Source: Paenibacillus sp. NEAU-GSW1
GTDB lineage: Bacteria; Bacillota; Bacilli; Paenibacillales; Paenibacillaceae
Length of the DNA: 64,000 bases
NCBI RefSeq assembly: GCF_009737085.1
Contig: NZ_WOVL01000001.1
Location: 1 to 64,000 of the forward strand
Reading direction: 5' to 3'
In this document: piece after piece, positions 8,735 through 17,332 of the stretch
Layout of the letters: every line of letters begins with the position of its first letter
How positions within the stretch are numbered: position 1 is the first letter of the stretch
Program-made: the position numbers and the translations under genes
The notes under the pieces: generated by a model
What the model saw: only the letters and a program-made list of their open reading frames with translations
Databases searched by the model: none
Told to the model about the DNA's origin: nothing

Positions 8735-8980
8735 TTGAGTTTCAGCGTATTTTAGAGAAGCGGAGTCGCTAAATAACGAAGCAAATTTCGCTAAAACAGT
8801 TCTTTACGCTGATCTGCAGAAGAGAACGAATCTAACTTCGCTATTAGCGAATACAAGTTGTTGGATTGCGAAAAATGGTTCTTTATTAAAGAATGAGCCA
8901 ACTTGGTTGCTCCAAATAACGAATATTGTTTCGTTAATCTGCGAAACAGCTTCGTTGTTGGATGTATTTGTAAGAAATGG
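8735..8980. repeat. Degenerate TTCGCTA/AATAACGAA repeat region A
   Basis: Non-coding stretch filled with short related words in both orientations: TTCGCTA, TAGCGAA, AATAACGAA, TTCGTTA, TGCGAAA. It shares the 14-mer GCGAAACAGCTTCG (8941-8954) with region B at about 10.1 kb and, inverted, with region C at about 46.1 kb. No reading frame of note. Confidence 0.65.
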
Positions 8981-9085
8981 TTGCTAAATAAAGAAGAGGT
9001 AACTATACTGGTGATAAGTAACCAGTATTCTGGAGTGAAGCACACTCTGATTGCGGGCCCAAGCGCCGCGGTCAGAGTGTTTTTT
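8981..9085 (+). promoter_or_regulatory. Promoter, operator-like palindrome and early terminator before the DUF559 gene
   Basis: TTGCTA (8981-8986) and TATACT (9004-9009) are 17 bp apart. TACTGGT (9006-9012) and ACCAGTA (9021-9027) form a 7-bp palindrome across the -10 element. CACTCTGA (9043-9050) and TCAGAGTG (9072-9079) form a G+C-rich stem followed by TTTTTT. The expected product is a short RNA of about 70 nt, or an attenuated leader for the gene starting at 9122. Confidence 0.6.
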
Positions 9086-9121
9086 GTTTTCAGGAACTAA
9101 AATAGGAAGTGGAGGAAAGTC

Positions 9122-9784
9122 ATGCATCCGAATACCGATCGTTTTATCGAACAATTCAACAGGGAAGCTGCGTTAAACGGAAAGTACCGCAACAAGCTCG
9201 GGAAAATTGAATTGCGCTTTTTGGAGACGGTGTGGGGGCCGGCGTTTGATTTCAGTTATGAAGGATTGAAAGCGGAACACCCGTTTATCGATTATAAAGG
9301 CGGGCAACGATTTGCTGATTTTGTATTTGTTAAGCATGGCGTTCGGCTTGTCATTGAAATTGACGGCTTTACTACGCATGCGCGAGATGTGTCGCCTGGC
9401 GAATTCAATGACCACTTACAACGGCAAAACGATCTCGTGCTGTCCGGATGGATGGTGCTGCGCTTCTCGGCTTGGCAGGTGGAGAATCAGCCGAAGCAAT
9501 GCGAGCGGCAAATCAAGCAGGCGATCGGGCAATGGTGGTCTCAAGCGTACAGGCAAGAATTTGATCATAGCAGTCAAGTTTGGGAGTCGCGCAAGCAGCT
9601 TGTCATCCAAATGGCGATGCGAAAGGATGGGAAAATTAAAGCTTCCGATCTGGCCGGCCCTTTTCAAATCAGCAATCGTTCGGCGTCCAACTGGTTAAGA
9701 AGATTCGAGTCTGACGGCGCGATTGTTCCAATCCCGTCCCCATATCGGGTTACATCTTATCGGCTTGCGAATTACGTTCAATAG
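9122..9784 (+). CDS. DUF559/Vsr-like endonuclease domain protein with C-terminal winged helix
   Basis: A 220-aa protein. Residues about 60-130 show the PD-(D/E)XK-type pattern of DUF559/Vsr-fold nucleases: FADFVFV, then IEIDGFTTH, then RQNDLVLSGWMVLRFS. The C-terminal part, with KIKASDLAG...SNRSASNWLRRFESDG, looks like a winged helix-turn-helix. GGAGG precedes the ATG at 9122 with good spacing. It stands alone between degenerate repeat regions A and B and behind an early terminator. The domain assignment is by motif; its target is unknown. Confidence 0.7.
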   Translation: MHPNTDRFIEQFNREAALNGKYRNKLGKIELRFLETVWGPAFDFSYEGLKAEHPFIDYKGGQRFADFVFVKHGVRLVIEIDGFTTHARDVSPGEFNDHLQRQNDLVLSGWMVLRFSAWQVENQPKQCERQIKQAIGQWWSQAYRQEFDHSSQVWESRKQLVIQMAMRKDGKIKASDLAGPFQISNRSASNWLRRFESDGAIVPIPSPYRVTSYRLANYVQ

Positions 9785-9899
9785 TTGGAAAGCTTCTTCG
9801 TCGTATGCCCCGCGTTCTACCTAGTCTGTGCTTTTGCTGTATGGTGCCAGAAGACAAAGATGGCGCGTTGTATGGTGTGTTCATTTAAGCAGTGCGGTT

Positions 9900-10140
9900 T
9901 GCGTAATCAGCTGGAGCTGGGAGCGGAGCGAAGCCGGTTCGCAAAATAGCGAAAGTAACTTCGCTGCCGGAGAGTGAAACGGCCTGACAAAGAGTAATAA
10001 CGAACTTATCTTCGAGAATAACGAATTTCAATTCATGATTTGCGAAGTTCGGTTCGTTGTCGCATGAATTCAAGCGGTAAAGGGTCAAAATAAAGTAGAT
10101 GGCTTCGCTAAATTGCGAAACAGCTTCGCTAATGGTGAAT
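9900..10140. repeat. Degenerate TTCGCTA/AATAACGAA repeat region B
   Basis: Same word set as region A, including GCGAAACAGCTTCG (10115-10128), TTCGCTAAATTGCGAAA and AATAACGAA. The open frame on the minus strand at 9885-10151 has no ribosome site and a composition set by the repeats, so it is not called. The rest of the 9785-10186 gap holds nothing recognised. Confidence 0.65.
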
Positions 10141-10186
10141 GTGAAAGGCAAAGACGCGGGCGCGGTGGATGGGGAGGATTGAACAT

Positions 10187-10226
10187 AAAAGCCCCCGCAT
10201 AGGCAAGTGCGCTATGCGGAGGGCTT
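10187..10226 (-). terminator. Terminator of hemQ
   Basis: GCCCCCGCATA (10191-10201) pairs with TATGCGGAGGGC (10213-10224) and is flanked by A and T residues on both sides. Read on the minus strand it ends in CTTTT, so it terminates hemQ. Confidence 0.8.
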
Positions 10227-10236
10227 CATTGTTGTT

Positions 10237-10983
10237 TTACAGTTGAAGCATTGCGGAGAATTTGTCCGGCGTCAGCAGGTTGCCGATGTAGAAGTCGCCA
10301 AAGTCGCCGAAACGCGCGCTTACTTCGTCAAAGCGCATTTCGTAAACGAGCTTCTTGAATTGAAGCGCGTCATCCGCGAACAGCGTAACGCCCCACTCCC
10401 AGTTGTCGAAGCCGACGGAGCCGGAAATGATTTGCTTCACTTTGCCCGCATATTGGCGGCCGATCATGCCGTGACTGCGCATCATAGTGCGGCGCTCGTC
10501 CATACTCAGCATGTACCAGTTGTCGTTGCCTTGGCGGCGTTTGTTCATCGGATAGAAGCAGATATGGTTCGCTTTCGGAAGCGTCGGCTTCAGGCGCGCA
10601 ACGATTTCCGGATTTTGCATCGGGTCTGCTCCCGGTTGATTTACGTAGTTGCTCAGCTCAACGACGCTTACATAGGAGTAAGTCGGTACGGTGAATTCGG
10701 CGAACAGCGTTTTGTTAAATGCGATTTCTACCGCGTTCAGTTCTTCCAGCGTTTCGCGCAGATGCATAAATACGAAGTCGGCTTTCTGTCCGACGATCGA
10801 GTAAACGGCAGTGCTGCCTTGCTTGCTCGCGTCTACCTCAGCCCATTCATTCAAAAACGATTGCAAATCGTCCAGTGCGCGGCTGCGCTCCGCGTCGCTC
10901 GCGTTGCGCCAAGCGGTCCAATCGATAGTACGGAAGTCGTGCAGCGCGTACCAGCCTTCTAATGTCAATGCTACTTCACTCAT
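10237..10983 (-). CDS. hemQ: Coproheme decarboxylase (HemQ/ChdC)
   Basis: A 248-aa member of the chlorite dismutase-like family, which converts coproheme to heme b in the Gram-positive coproporphyrin-dependent heme pathway. The catalytic tyrosine matches Tyr144 in CFYPMNKRR and the proximal heme ligand matches His171 in MRSHGMIGR. These are close to Tyr145 and His172 of the Geobacillus enzyme. The ATG at 10983 has AGGAG 11 bases upstream. It stands alone, divergent from yuiB. No heme-pathway partner is in the window. Confidence 0.93.
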   Translation of the reverse strand: MSEVALTLEGWYALHDFRTIDWTAWRNASDAERSRALDDLQSFLNEWAEVDASKQGSTAVYSIVGQKADFVFMHLRETLEELNAVEIAFNKTLFAEFTVPTYSYVSVVELSNYVNQPGADPMQNPEIVARLKPTLPKANHICFYPMNKRRQGNDNWYMLSMDERRTMMRSHGMIGRQYAGKVKQIISGSVGFDNWEWGVTLFADDALQFKKLVYEMRFDEVSARFGDFGDFYIGNLLTPDKFSAMLQL

Positions 10984-11081
10984 TGCATGTCATACTCCTC
11001 TCGTTCATTCGCTTTCCATATTGTAGCCTAAAATTTCAGTTCAGAGCAAATGGCGGACTTGTGACAAATGGACGAGTCCAA

Positions 11082-11110
11082 TTGACTTCATCCATGCCAT
11101 TATTTAAACT
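11082..11110 (+). promoter_or_regulatory. Promoter of the yuiB-like gene
   Basis: TTGACT (11082-11087), 17-bp spacer, TAAACT (11105-11110), about 35 bases before the ribosome site AAAGGAG. Confidence 0.6.
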
Positions 11111-11146
11111 GAAGAGCGAGAGCCTGAATATAAAGGAGAATTATGC

Positions 11147-11434
11147 ATGCTTCAACTGATTGTAGCGACGGTGCTGTTTTTGGTTATGATGTTCGGCATC
11201 GGCTTTATTCTGAATATGCTTTTGAAAACAACCTGGTTTCCGATTTACGTGTTCATTATCGTACTTATTCCGCTATATATATGGCAAACATGGGATGATT
11301 CCGAATCGTTTGTTGGCAATTTCACCGCCTTTACGATTATTGACTTGATTCCGGTAATCGGCGCTCTGGCAGGCGCTTATATAAGCGGATGGGCGATTCG
11401 TGCGCTGCGCCGCGGCGGCTACAAAATGTTCTAG
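11147..11434 (+). CDS. yuiB: YuiB-like small membrane protein
   Basis: A 95-aa protein with three hydrophobic segments (about residues 3-25, 30-47 and 62-86) and a basic C-terminus. Its size, the N-terminal FGIGFILNMLLKTTWFP stretch and its closeness to the yumB- and yumC-like genes fit the YuiB family, whose function is unknown. AAAGGAG lies at good distance from the ATG at 11147. A terminator follows, so it seems monocistronic. Confidence 0.65.
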   Translation: MLQLIVATVLFLVMMFGIGFILNMLLKTTWFPIYVFIIVLIPLYIWQTWDDSESFVGNFTAFTIIDLIPVIGALAGAYISGWAIRALRRGGYKMF

Positions 11435-11458
11435 TTAGCATAATCGATATCGCTTTTT

Positions 11459-11484
11459 AAAAATCCCTCATTCGGGGGATTTTT
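11459..11484 (+). terminator. Intrinsic terminator after yuiB-like gene
   Basis: AAAATCCC (11460-11467) pairs with GGGGATTTT (11475-11483), followed by TCTATTTTT. Confidence 0.8.
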
Positions 11485-11563
11485 CTATTTTTCGACTCCG
11501 CCTAAGCGGGCTCTTTTATGATAGAATGATAGAAAGTACGGCTAAGGGATGGAGAGTAGATGC

Positions 11564-13081
11564 ATGCGCATCGGCAATCTTTTACAATATACGGAACATC
11601 ATCGTTATTACATATTCCGTGATTTTTCGCTAAACAGCCTGGATTACAAAATGCTGTCGCTCATCTATCAACCGATGATCGGCGCGTTTGCTGTGGCCTT
11701 ATTCCAGCAGCTGTATCACGGAATTGCAGAGGGCACGACCGGCTATTCGCCGATCGAGCCTCAGCGCAAGCTGTTTCTTGGACTAGGCCTCGATATGAAT
11801 GAGAAAGGCCGCAAATATTTGATCGAGCAAACGTCGCGGCTGGAAGCGGTCGGGCTGCTGCAAACGTCGCGGCTTGGCATGCCAGATCAAGCTGATGTCA
11901 TTTATGAATATGAGCTGTCACAGCCGTTGTCGCCGGGAGAGTTTTTCCGCAATCAGCATTTGACGCTGCTGCTTCGCGACAAAATCGGCAAGTATGCCGT
12001 CATAGCGCTGCGCGAGCAGTTCGGCGCGCAAGAGCCGGATGAGCTGGCGGATGCGAAGCTCAAGTTATCGAAGGAAAACATTTCGGTTCCGTTCTATGAA
12101 TTGTTCCAGTTAAACGCACAGTCCGTTGATTTCGAGCTCGAGCAGGCGCTTACTGAAGTCGCTCCAACAAGGCAGGCGGCCAAGCGGCCGCAGCTCGAGA
12201 CGGCGGGCATTCCATACGGCGATATCATTTTGCGTTTTCCGCGCAATTCAGCTAACCGCAGCTTTGTAGAGCGGCTGCGCAACAATGCGGAAGAGCTCGC
12301 GCAAATTAATTATGTCGCTTATAAATATAGTTTGTCCGTAGCCGATATTTGCCGGCTATTGGATGAAGACGGCATTTTTACGCATGAAACAGGACTTGAT
12401 GTGGATGAGCTGGGGCTTCGCGCCAATCAGCTCTACCGCCAGGATAAGAAGCGGGAAGGCGACCGTCAGCGGAATATGGCCCGAATTCAAGCGGCGAATG
12501 AAGCGGATGCCGAAACGGAAATCGAAGAGGTTGGCGTTCAGGAGGAATACTACTTGAACGTTCCTGCGCAGCTTCAGGGACGCTGCGATATCCAGCAGTA
12601 CAATATGCTTATGCGGAACGAGCCGCATACAAGGTTTTTACACCGGTTTTTCCCGGGGGCGGTGCCCGATTGGATGGAACGCACCTTTGAGCGGATCGAT
12701 CTGAATTATCGCCTGCCTGCACCGGTAATTAACGTCCTTATCCATTATGTGATTGGATCGAATGATTCGCAGCGGGTAACGAAAACGTTTATAGAAGCGG
12801 TCGTATCCAATATGCTTATGAAACAAATCGACGATTTCGAAAAAGCGGTTCTCTATGTGCGCGAGCAAGCGAAGGTAGAAGCCGAGAAGGAACGGCGCAA
12901 AGAATCGCCTGGCGGAAGCCGTGCGACTGGCCGAGCGGGAACGGGCCGCAGCGGCGGCGCTTCGCGGAAGCCGTCCATTCCTATCGTTCAAGACAGCGGC
13001 GCAAGGGCGGAGCAGTCGGCGATAACACCGGAGAAACTGGAGCAAATGCGCAAGCTCGCGCGAAAGCTGGACGGCAAGTAA
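11564..13081 (+). CDS. dnaB: Replication initiation and membrane attachment protein DnaB (helicase loader)
   Basis: About 505 aa, the Firmicute DnaB protein that, with DnaD and DnaI, loads the replicative helicase at oriC. The N-terminal part (HHRYYIFRDFSLNSLDYKMLSLIYQPMIG... region) fits the winged-helix domain. A central charged linker follows, and near residues 395-450 there is a DnaD-like helical domain ending in AVVSNMLMKQIDDFEKAV. The low-complexity tail is rich in Gly, Arg and Ser. The ATG at 11564 (MRIGNLLQYT) has GGAGAG seven bases upstream and is preferred to the ATG at 11549. It is followed after 43 bp by dnaI, the conserved gene order. Confidence 0.88.
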   Translation: MRIGNLLQYTEHHRYYIFRDFSLNSLDYKMLSLIYQPMIGAFAVALFQQLYHGIAEGTTGYSPIEPQRKLFLGLGLDMNEKGRKYLIEQTSRLEAVGLLQTSRLGMPDQADVIYEYELSQPLSPGEFFRNQHLTLLLRDKIGKYAVIALREQFGAQEPDELADAKLKLSKENISVPFYELFQLNAQSVDFELEQALTEVAPTRQAAKRPQLETAGIPYGDIILRFPRNSANRSFVERLRNNAEELAQINYVAYKYSLSVADICRLLDEDGIFTHETGLDVDELGLRANQLYRQDKKREGDRQRNMARIQAANEADAETEIEEVGVQEEYYLNVPAQLQGRCDIQQYNMLMRNEPHTRFLHRFFPGAVPDWMERTFERIDLNYRLPAPVINVLIHYVIGSNDSQRVTKTFIEAVVSNMLMKQIDDFEKAVLYVREQAKVEAEKERRKESPGGSRATGRAGTGRSGGASRKPSIPIVQDSGARAEQSAITPEKLEQMRKLARKLDGK

Positions 13082-13124
13082 CAAGGTTTAATTTTTTTCA
13101 ATTTTATAATGCGGGGTGAAGAGA

Positions 13125-14081
13125 ATGGAATCGCTAGGCGATTTGTTGAAATCTTGGCCGACCGGACGGAAAATGACCGATCAGGCGGAGCAGAGGTTAA
13201 CGGAATTGATGGTCGATCCGCTGGTCGAGCGGCTGTTTGCCAAACATCCTGAGCTCGACGAGCAAGCGGTTCGTCTCAACCTGAACCGTGTTTATCAATA
13301 TGTGACGGAATACCGCAATTGCTCCAATTGTCCGGGTCTGGATCGTTGCCCGAACGATTTTGAAGGGCATTATACGTTGCTGTCGTGCGAAATTGTAGCC
13401 GATCAGCCGCAAATTATCGACCGTAAAGTATCCTGCAAAAAGTTTATCGCCCGCCGCAGCGAGGAGCAGATTCGCAGCCGTGTCCGCAGCTATTACGTTG
13501 ATGAAACGGCGCTGCAAAACGGTTATTCAGCTGACGAAATATTGTTCAACGATCCTAATCGCACGGAAGCGGCTTACGAAGTGCTCAATTATATTGACCG
13601 CGCGAAAGAAGAAGGGCTGCAGAAGGAAGGGCTCTATTTGGCGGGCACTTTTGGAACCGGAAAAACGTTCCTGATGTGCTATCTGCTTCACGAGCTTGCG
13701 AAAGCGGGCTATTCCGGCGTTATCGTCTACATGCCGGATTTCGTCGAGGATTTGAAATCGATGATGCATGAGCCGGGCAAGCTGCGAGAGACGACGGAGA
13801 TGATGAAGGAAACCGATTTTCTTATTTTCGACGACATCGGCGCGGAAAATTTGAATCCTTGGGTTCGCGATCATGTGCTCGGCTCGATTTTGAATTACCG
13901 CATGAACAGGAAACCGACGCTCTACACGTCCAATTATGATCTCGATGCGTTGGAACAGCACTTTAGCTTTACAAGCAAGGATGGCGATGAGCGGCATAAA
14001 GGCCAGCGTTTAATGGACCGGATCCGCCCGTACGTGCAAGTTGTCATGGTTACCGGGGAAAATAAACGGGGAAAACGATAG
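13125..14081 (+). CDS. dnaI: Primosomal protein DnaI (helicase loader ATPase)
   Basis: A 318-aa AAA+ protein that delivers the DnaC helicase to the origin. The N-terminal domain has a zinc-type cysteine cluster (CSNCPGLDRC...LLSCE). The ATPase core has Walker A AGTFGTGKTF and Walker B FLIFDDIGAE, then an arginine-rich sensor region. The ATG at 13125 follows a GGGGTGA site; the GTG at 13116 lies inside that site. It forms an operon with dnaB. nrdR, often upstream of dnaB, is not present here. Confidence 0.93.
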   Translation: MESLGDLLKSWPTGRKMTDQAEQRLTELMVDPLVERLFAKHPELDEQAVRLNLNRVYQYVTEYRNCSNCPGLDRCPNDFEGHYTLLSCEIVADQPQIIDRKVSCKKFIARRSEEQIRSRVRSYYVDETALQNGYSADEILFNDPNRTEAAYEVLNYIDRAKEEGLQKEGLYLAGTFGTGKTFLMCYLLHELAKAGYSGVIVYMPDFVEDLKSMMHEPGKLRETTEMMKETDFLIFDDIGAENLNPWVRDHVLGSILNYRMNRKPTLYTSNYDLDALEQHFSFTSKDGDERHKGQRLMDRIRPYVQVVMVTGENKRGKR

Positions 14082-14090
14082 CGTAAAAAT

Positions 14091-14140
14091 AAAGCAGCTC
14101 CGAAGGCAAGGAAACAGGGCCTTCGGAGCTGCTTTATTTT
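14091..14140 (+). terminator. Terminator of dnaB-dnaI
   Basis: AAAGCAGCTCCGAAGGC (14091-14107) and GCCTTCGGAGCTGCTTT (14119-14135) form a perfect 17-bp stem, followed by ATTTT. Confidence 0.95.
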
Positions 14141-14177
14141 GCATGAAGCATTTGTAAACAAAATATTACTTTAACCA

Positions 14178-14206
14178 TTTACCGCGTTAATATAATGTTG
14201 TATACT
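14178..14206 (+). promoter_or_regulatory. Candidate promoter of the opp operon
   Basis: TTTACC (14178-14183), 17-bp spacer, TATACT (14201-14206). The leader to oppA would be about 310 nt and includes a 20-codon frame and a CodY-like box. Confidence 0.45.
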
Positions 14207-14233
14207 CTTTGGCAAAGGAAGGGGAGTGAGAAT

Positions 14234-14296
14234 ATGTTCCAAATCAGGCGGATACATAGGAGGAGAACGATCTCAGCATTTTACAATTCGGAATGA
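14234..14296 (+). CDS. Possible 20-aa leader peptide upstream of oppA
   Basis: An ATG at 14234 with GGGGAGTG seven bases upstream opens a 20-codon frame (MFQIRRIHRRRTISAFYNSE) rich in arginine and ending in TGA. It lies in the long leader of the opp operon. The ribosome site is good, but nothing else supports expression. Confidence 0.3.
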   Translation: MFQIRRIHRRRTISAFYNSE

Positions 14297-14359
14297 ACAG
14301 GGCCCGTCAATATTTCCATAGTAGGAGTGTTTTAGAGGGAAAGCAATAGCTGTGACAAA

Positions 14360-14374
14360 AATAGTCTGAAAATT
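14360..14374. promoter_or_regulatory. CodY-like box upstream of oppA
   Basis: AATAGTCTGAAAATT matches the CodY consensus AATTTTCWGAAAATT at 13 of 15 positions. CodY represses peptide and amino-acid uptake operons in Bacillus when GTP and branched-chain amino acids are plentiful, which fits an opp operon. Confidence 0.6.
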
Positions 14375-14525
14375 GCAAATAGTTAAACAAATCGACCGAA
14401 TTAGCGTAAGAATGTTAAGCAAGTTTTGTGTTTACAGAACTAATGTGAAACAGAAAAACGTTCCGGATCTGCCAAGCGAAAGGCATGTGCCCTTGAAAAG
14501 CAATAACTATAGAGGAGGCGTTAAG

Positions 14526-16259
14526 ATGGTATTAAAGAGGAAATCATCCCGATATGTTCTCGCGCTGCTTATGGTTGTCATTTTGTTAGCAGGATGTACA
14601 AGCAACAATAATGGAGGCAATGACGCCGAGTCGCCGAAACCGAGCGATACGGCCGCAACAACAGCTCCGACGGAATCGCCTAAGGACGACAATGCCCCTA
14701 GAGTAGGCGGCACGCTGACCGTCAGTACATTTAGCGATATCGTAACCGTCAATCCGTTGTACGTGCAGGATACAGCATCCGGCGACATCGGCTATCTGCT
14801 CTACTCCAGCCTCTATAATCTGGACCGTTCCGGCAACATCGTCGCCGAGCCGTGGTCCCTCGCAGCCGAGCTTCCGCAAATCTCCGAAGACGGCAAAACC
14901 TACACCATTAAATTGAAAAATACCGCCAAGTGGAGCGACGGACAGCCGGTTACCGCTGACGACGTCGTATATACGATTAATACCTCGATCAATCCGGCAG
15001 CAGGTTCGCCGGCGATCGCTACGCTCGATAAAATCGATAAAGTTGAAAAAGTCGACGATTACACATTGAAAATTACGCTTAAGCAGGTGTATGCGCCGTT
15101 CCAATACTCGCTAATGCTTAGCCCGGTTCCGGCACACATCTTGAAGGATGTGAAGGTAGAGGAGCTGCAGGCGCATCCGTACGGCAAAGATCCTGCCCAG
15201 ACCGTAACAAACGGTCCATGGAAATGGTCGGAATGGAAGACGGCGCAATATGTAAGCGTCGAAGCCGATCCGAACTATTGGGGAGAGGTGAAGCCGAACA
15301 TTCAAAAAATTGTGTACAAAATTTATGCGGATCAAAATACAGAGGTGCAAGCGTTAATTAAAGGCGAAGTCGATACGACGCTTGCCATTCCGATTCCGCA
15401 AATCGATGCGGTGAAGAGCAATGACAAAATTAAGCTCGTTACCGGCCGCTCGTCCTCGTATGAGTATATCTCCTTCAATTTCGATCCGAACAACCATCCC
15501 GGCAAGTTCGTGCCGTTCGCATCGCAAAAGGCGAGACAGGCAATCGCGCATGCGCTTAACCGACAAGGCATGGTTGACAATGTATTGAAAGGCACAGGCG
15601 CGCTGATGAATTCGCCATTTATGCCGGGATCGTGGGCGGACAGCCCGAACGCGGTTAATTACAGCTACGATGCCGAACAAGCGAAAAAGCTGCTTGCCGA
15701 AGACGGCTGGGTAGCGGGCAAGGATGGCATTCTGGAGAAGGACGGCAAGCGGTTCTCCTTCGAGCTGCAATATAACTCCGGCAACAGCCGCCGTGAGCAA
15801 GTGTCAACGATTATTCAGCAAAACCTGAAGGATGTGGGCATTGAGGTTGTTCCGAAAGCGATGGATTTCGCTACTTGGATCGATCAAAATATTACGCCAG
15901 GCAAATACCCTGCCATTTTGCTTGGCTGGTCGCTCAGCAATCCGGATCCGGATGCGGAAAGCATTTTCTCGTCGAAATACTTCCCGCCGACAGGCCAAAA
16001 CGTAGGCTGGTACAAAAACGAAAAGCTCGACAAGCTTTGGGTAGACGGCTATTCCGTCGTCGATCAAGCCGCTCGCAAAACGATTTACGATGAAATCGCC
16101 AAAGAAATTTCGGCGGATCTCCCTTACATCTTCTTGTACCAATACGGCAATCCGCAGGGTGTCGGACCGAAGGTTAAGTATGCCGAAGAGGATGCGCCGG
16201 AGCCGTCCCATCAAACAGGCTACTTCTACCATATTATTAAATGGTGGCTGACCGTGTAG
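14526..16259 (+). CDS. oppA: Oligopeptide ABC transporter, substrate-binding lipoprotein
   Basis: A 577-aa lipoprotein. The signal peptide has a basic start (MVLKRKSSRY), a hydrophobic core and the lipobox LLAGC with Cys24 as lipid anchor. A Ser/Thr/Pro-rich linker follows, then the SBP_bac_5 fold: GGTLTVSTFSD, then the conserved KTYTIKLKNTAKWSDGQPVT region. It captures peptides outside the membrane for OppBC. The ATG at 14526 with GGAGG upstream is chosen over an upstream in-frame start at 14373, which would lie in the leader. First gene of a complete five-gene opp operon. Confidence 0.92.
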   Translation: MVLKRKSSRYVLALLMVVILLAGCTSNNNGGNDAESPKPSDTAATTAPTESPKDDNAPRVGGTLTVSTFSDIVTVNPLYVQDTASGDIGYLLYSSLYNLDRSGNIVAEPWSLAAELPQISEDGKTYTIKLKNTAKWSDGQPVTADDVVYTINTSINPAAGSPAIATLDKIDKVEKVDDYTLKITLKQVYAPFQYSLMLSPVPAHILKDVKVEELQAHPYGKDPAQTVTNGPWKWSEWKTAQYVSVEADPNYWGEVKPNIQKIVYKIYADQNTEVQALIKGEVDTTLAIPIPQIDAVKSNDKIKLVTGRSSSYEYISFNFDPNNHPGKFVPFASQKARQAIAHALNRQGMVDNVLKGTGALMNSPFMPGSWADSPNAVNYSYDAEQAKKLLAEDGWVAGKDGILEKDGKRFSFELQYNSGNSRREQVSTIIQQNLKDVGIEVVPKAMDFATWIDQNITPGKYPAILLGWSLSNPDPDAESIFSSKYFPPTGQNVGWYKNEKLDKLWVDGYSVVDQAARKTIYDEIAKEISADLPYIFLYQYGNPQGVGPKVKYAEEDAPEPSHQTGYFYHIIKWWLTV

Positions 16260-16360
16260 AGCACTTGCGAGCAGAAGCATAATAGTTTGCCTCTATGCGC
16301 TGCGCATCCTGCAAAGGACCGCGCGGCGCATTTCCGGCGAACGATCCGGGAGGATGGGCG

Positions 16361-17332
16361 ATGACCGAATTCATCATTAGACGCTTGCTTCAATCGATTC
16401 TGGTTCTGTTCCTCATCACAATTGTAACGTTTGGCCTCATCCATGCGGCTCCAGGCGGGCCATTTCAAATTATGCTCGCGCCTGGGCTGTCGCCCGAGGC
16501 GTTAAAGACGCAAGCGGAAAATATGGGGCTGTACGATCCGATTGTCGTGCAATATTTTAGATGGCTCGGCGATTTGCTGCAGGGCGATTTAGGACATACG
16601 TTTAAAAACAACATTCCGGTCGGGGATATTATTTGGCCGACGGTAAGCAATACGGTTGTATTGATGGGATCGGCTTGGCTGCTGACGATGCTCATTGCGA
16701 TTCCATGGGGCATTTACAACAGTACGAGGGAATACAGCTTGTCCGATCAAACTGCATCCTTCGTGTCGTATATCGGATTTGCGATGCCGACATTTTGGTT
16801 CGGCATTATTTTGCAGCAAATTTTCTCGCTAAAGCTGGACTGGCTGCCGCTAGCCGATATGTATTCGATGGACAAGGAAGGGCAAATCGGCGATTTGCTC
16901 ATGCATCTTATTTTGCCGGTATCGGTATTGACGCTCGGTTTTCTTGCCGCCTATGTGAAATATTCGCGCTCCAGCATGCTGGAGGTGCTGCATCAGGATT
17001 ATATTCGAACGGCGAGAGCGAAAGGCGTCAGGGAAGGCAAGGTCATTTACAAGCATGCGCTGCGCAACGCTCTTATACCGATCATTACGATTATAGCGCT
17101 GGATCTACCTTTGCTTGTCGGAGGAGCGGCGCTAACGGAAAATGTCTTCAACTGGCCGGGAATGGGGCGGCTTTATGTGGAGATGGCGATCGCGAGAGAG
17201 TACTCCGTATTAATGGCCATTACGATGATCACTGCTGTTATTGTCATTGTTGGCAATTTAGCGGCAGATTTGCTTTATGCCGTCGTCGACCCTAGAGTTC
17301 AGCTCGGCAAGAAAGGGGGGAGAGCGGCATGA
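16361..17332 (+). CDS. oppB: Oligopeptide ABC transporter permease OppB
   Basis: A 323-aa inner-membrane permease with six predicted hydrophobic segments. The N-terminus [17 protein letters not shown] is typical of DppB/OppB. The cytoplasmic EAA loop near residues 215-235 includes YIRTARAKGV. GGGAGG precedes the ATG at 16361. The last four bases overlap the start of oppC (ATGA), showing translational coupling. Confidence 0.92.
   Translation: MTEFIIRRLLQSILVLFLITIVTFGLIHAAPGGPFQIMLAPGLSPEALKTQAENMGLYDPIVVQYFRWLGDLLQGDLGHTFKNNIPVGDIIWPTVSNTVVLMGSAWLLTMLIAIPWGIYNSTREYSLSDQTASFVSYIGFAMPTFWFGIILQQIFSLKLDWLPLADMYSMDKEGQIGDLLMHLILPVSVLTLGFLAAYVKYSRSSMLEVLHQDYIRTARAKGVREGKVIYKHALRNALIPIITIIALDLPLLVGGAALTENVFNWPGMGRLYVEMAIAREYSVLMAITMITAVIVIVGNLAADLLYAVVDPRVQLGKKGGRAA

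Noticed and set aside
9885..10151. Minus-strand 88-codon frame
   Set aside because: Made of degenerate repeat words, no ribosome site, no recognisable product.
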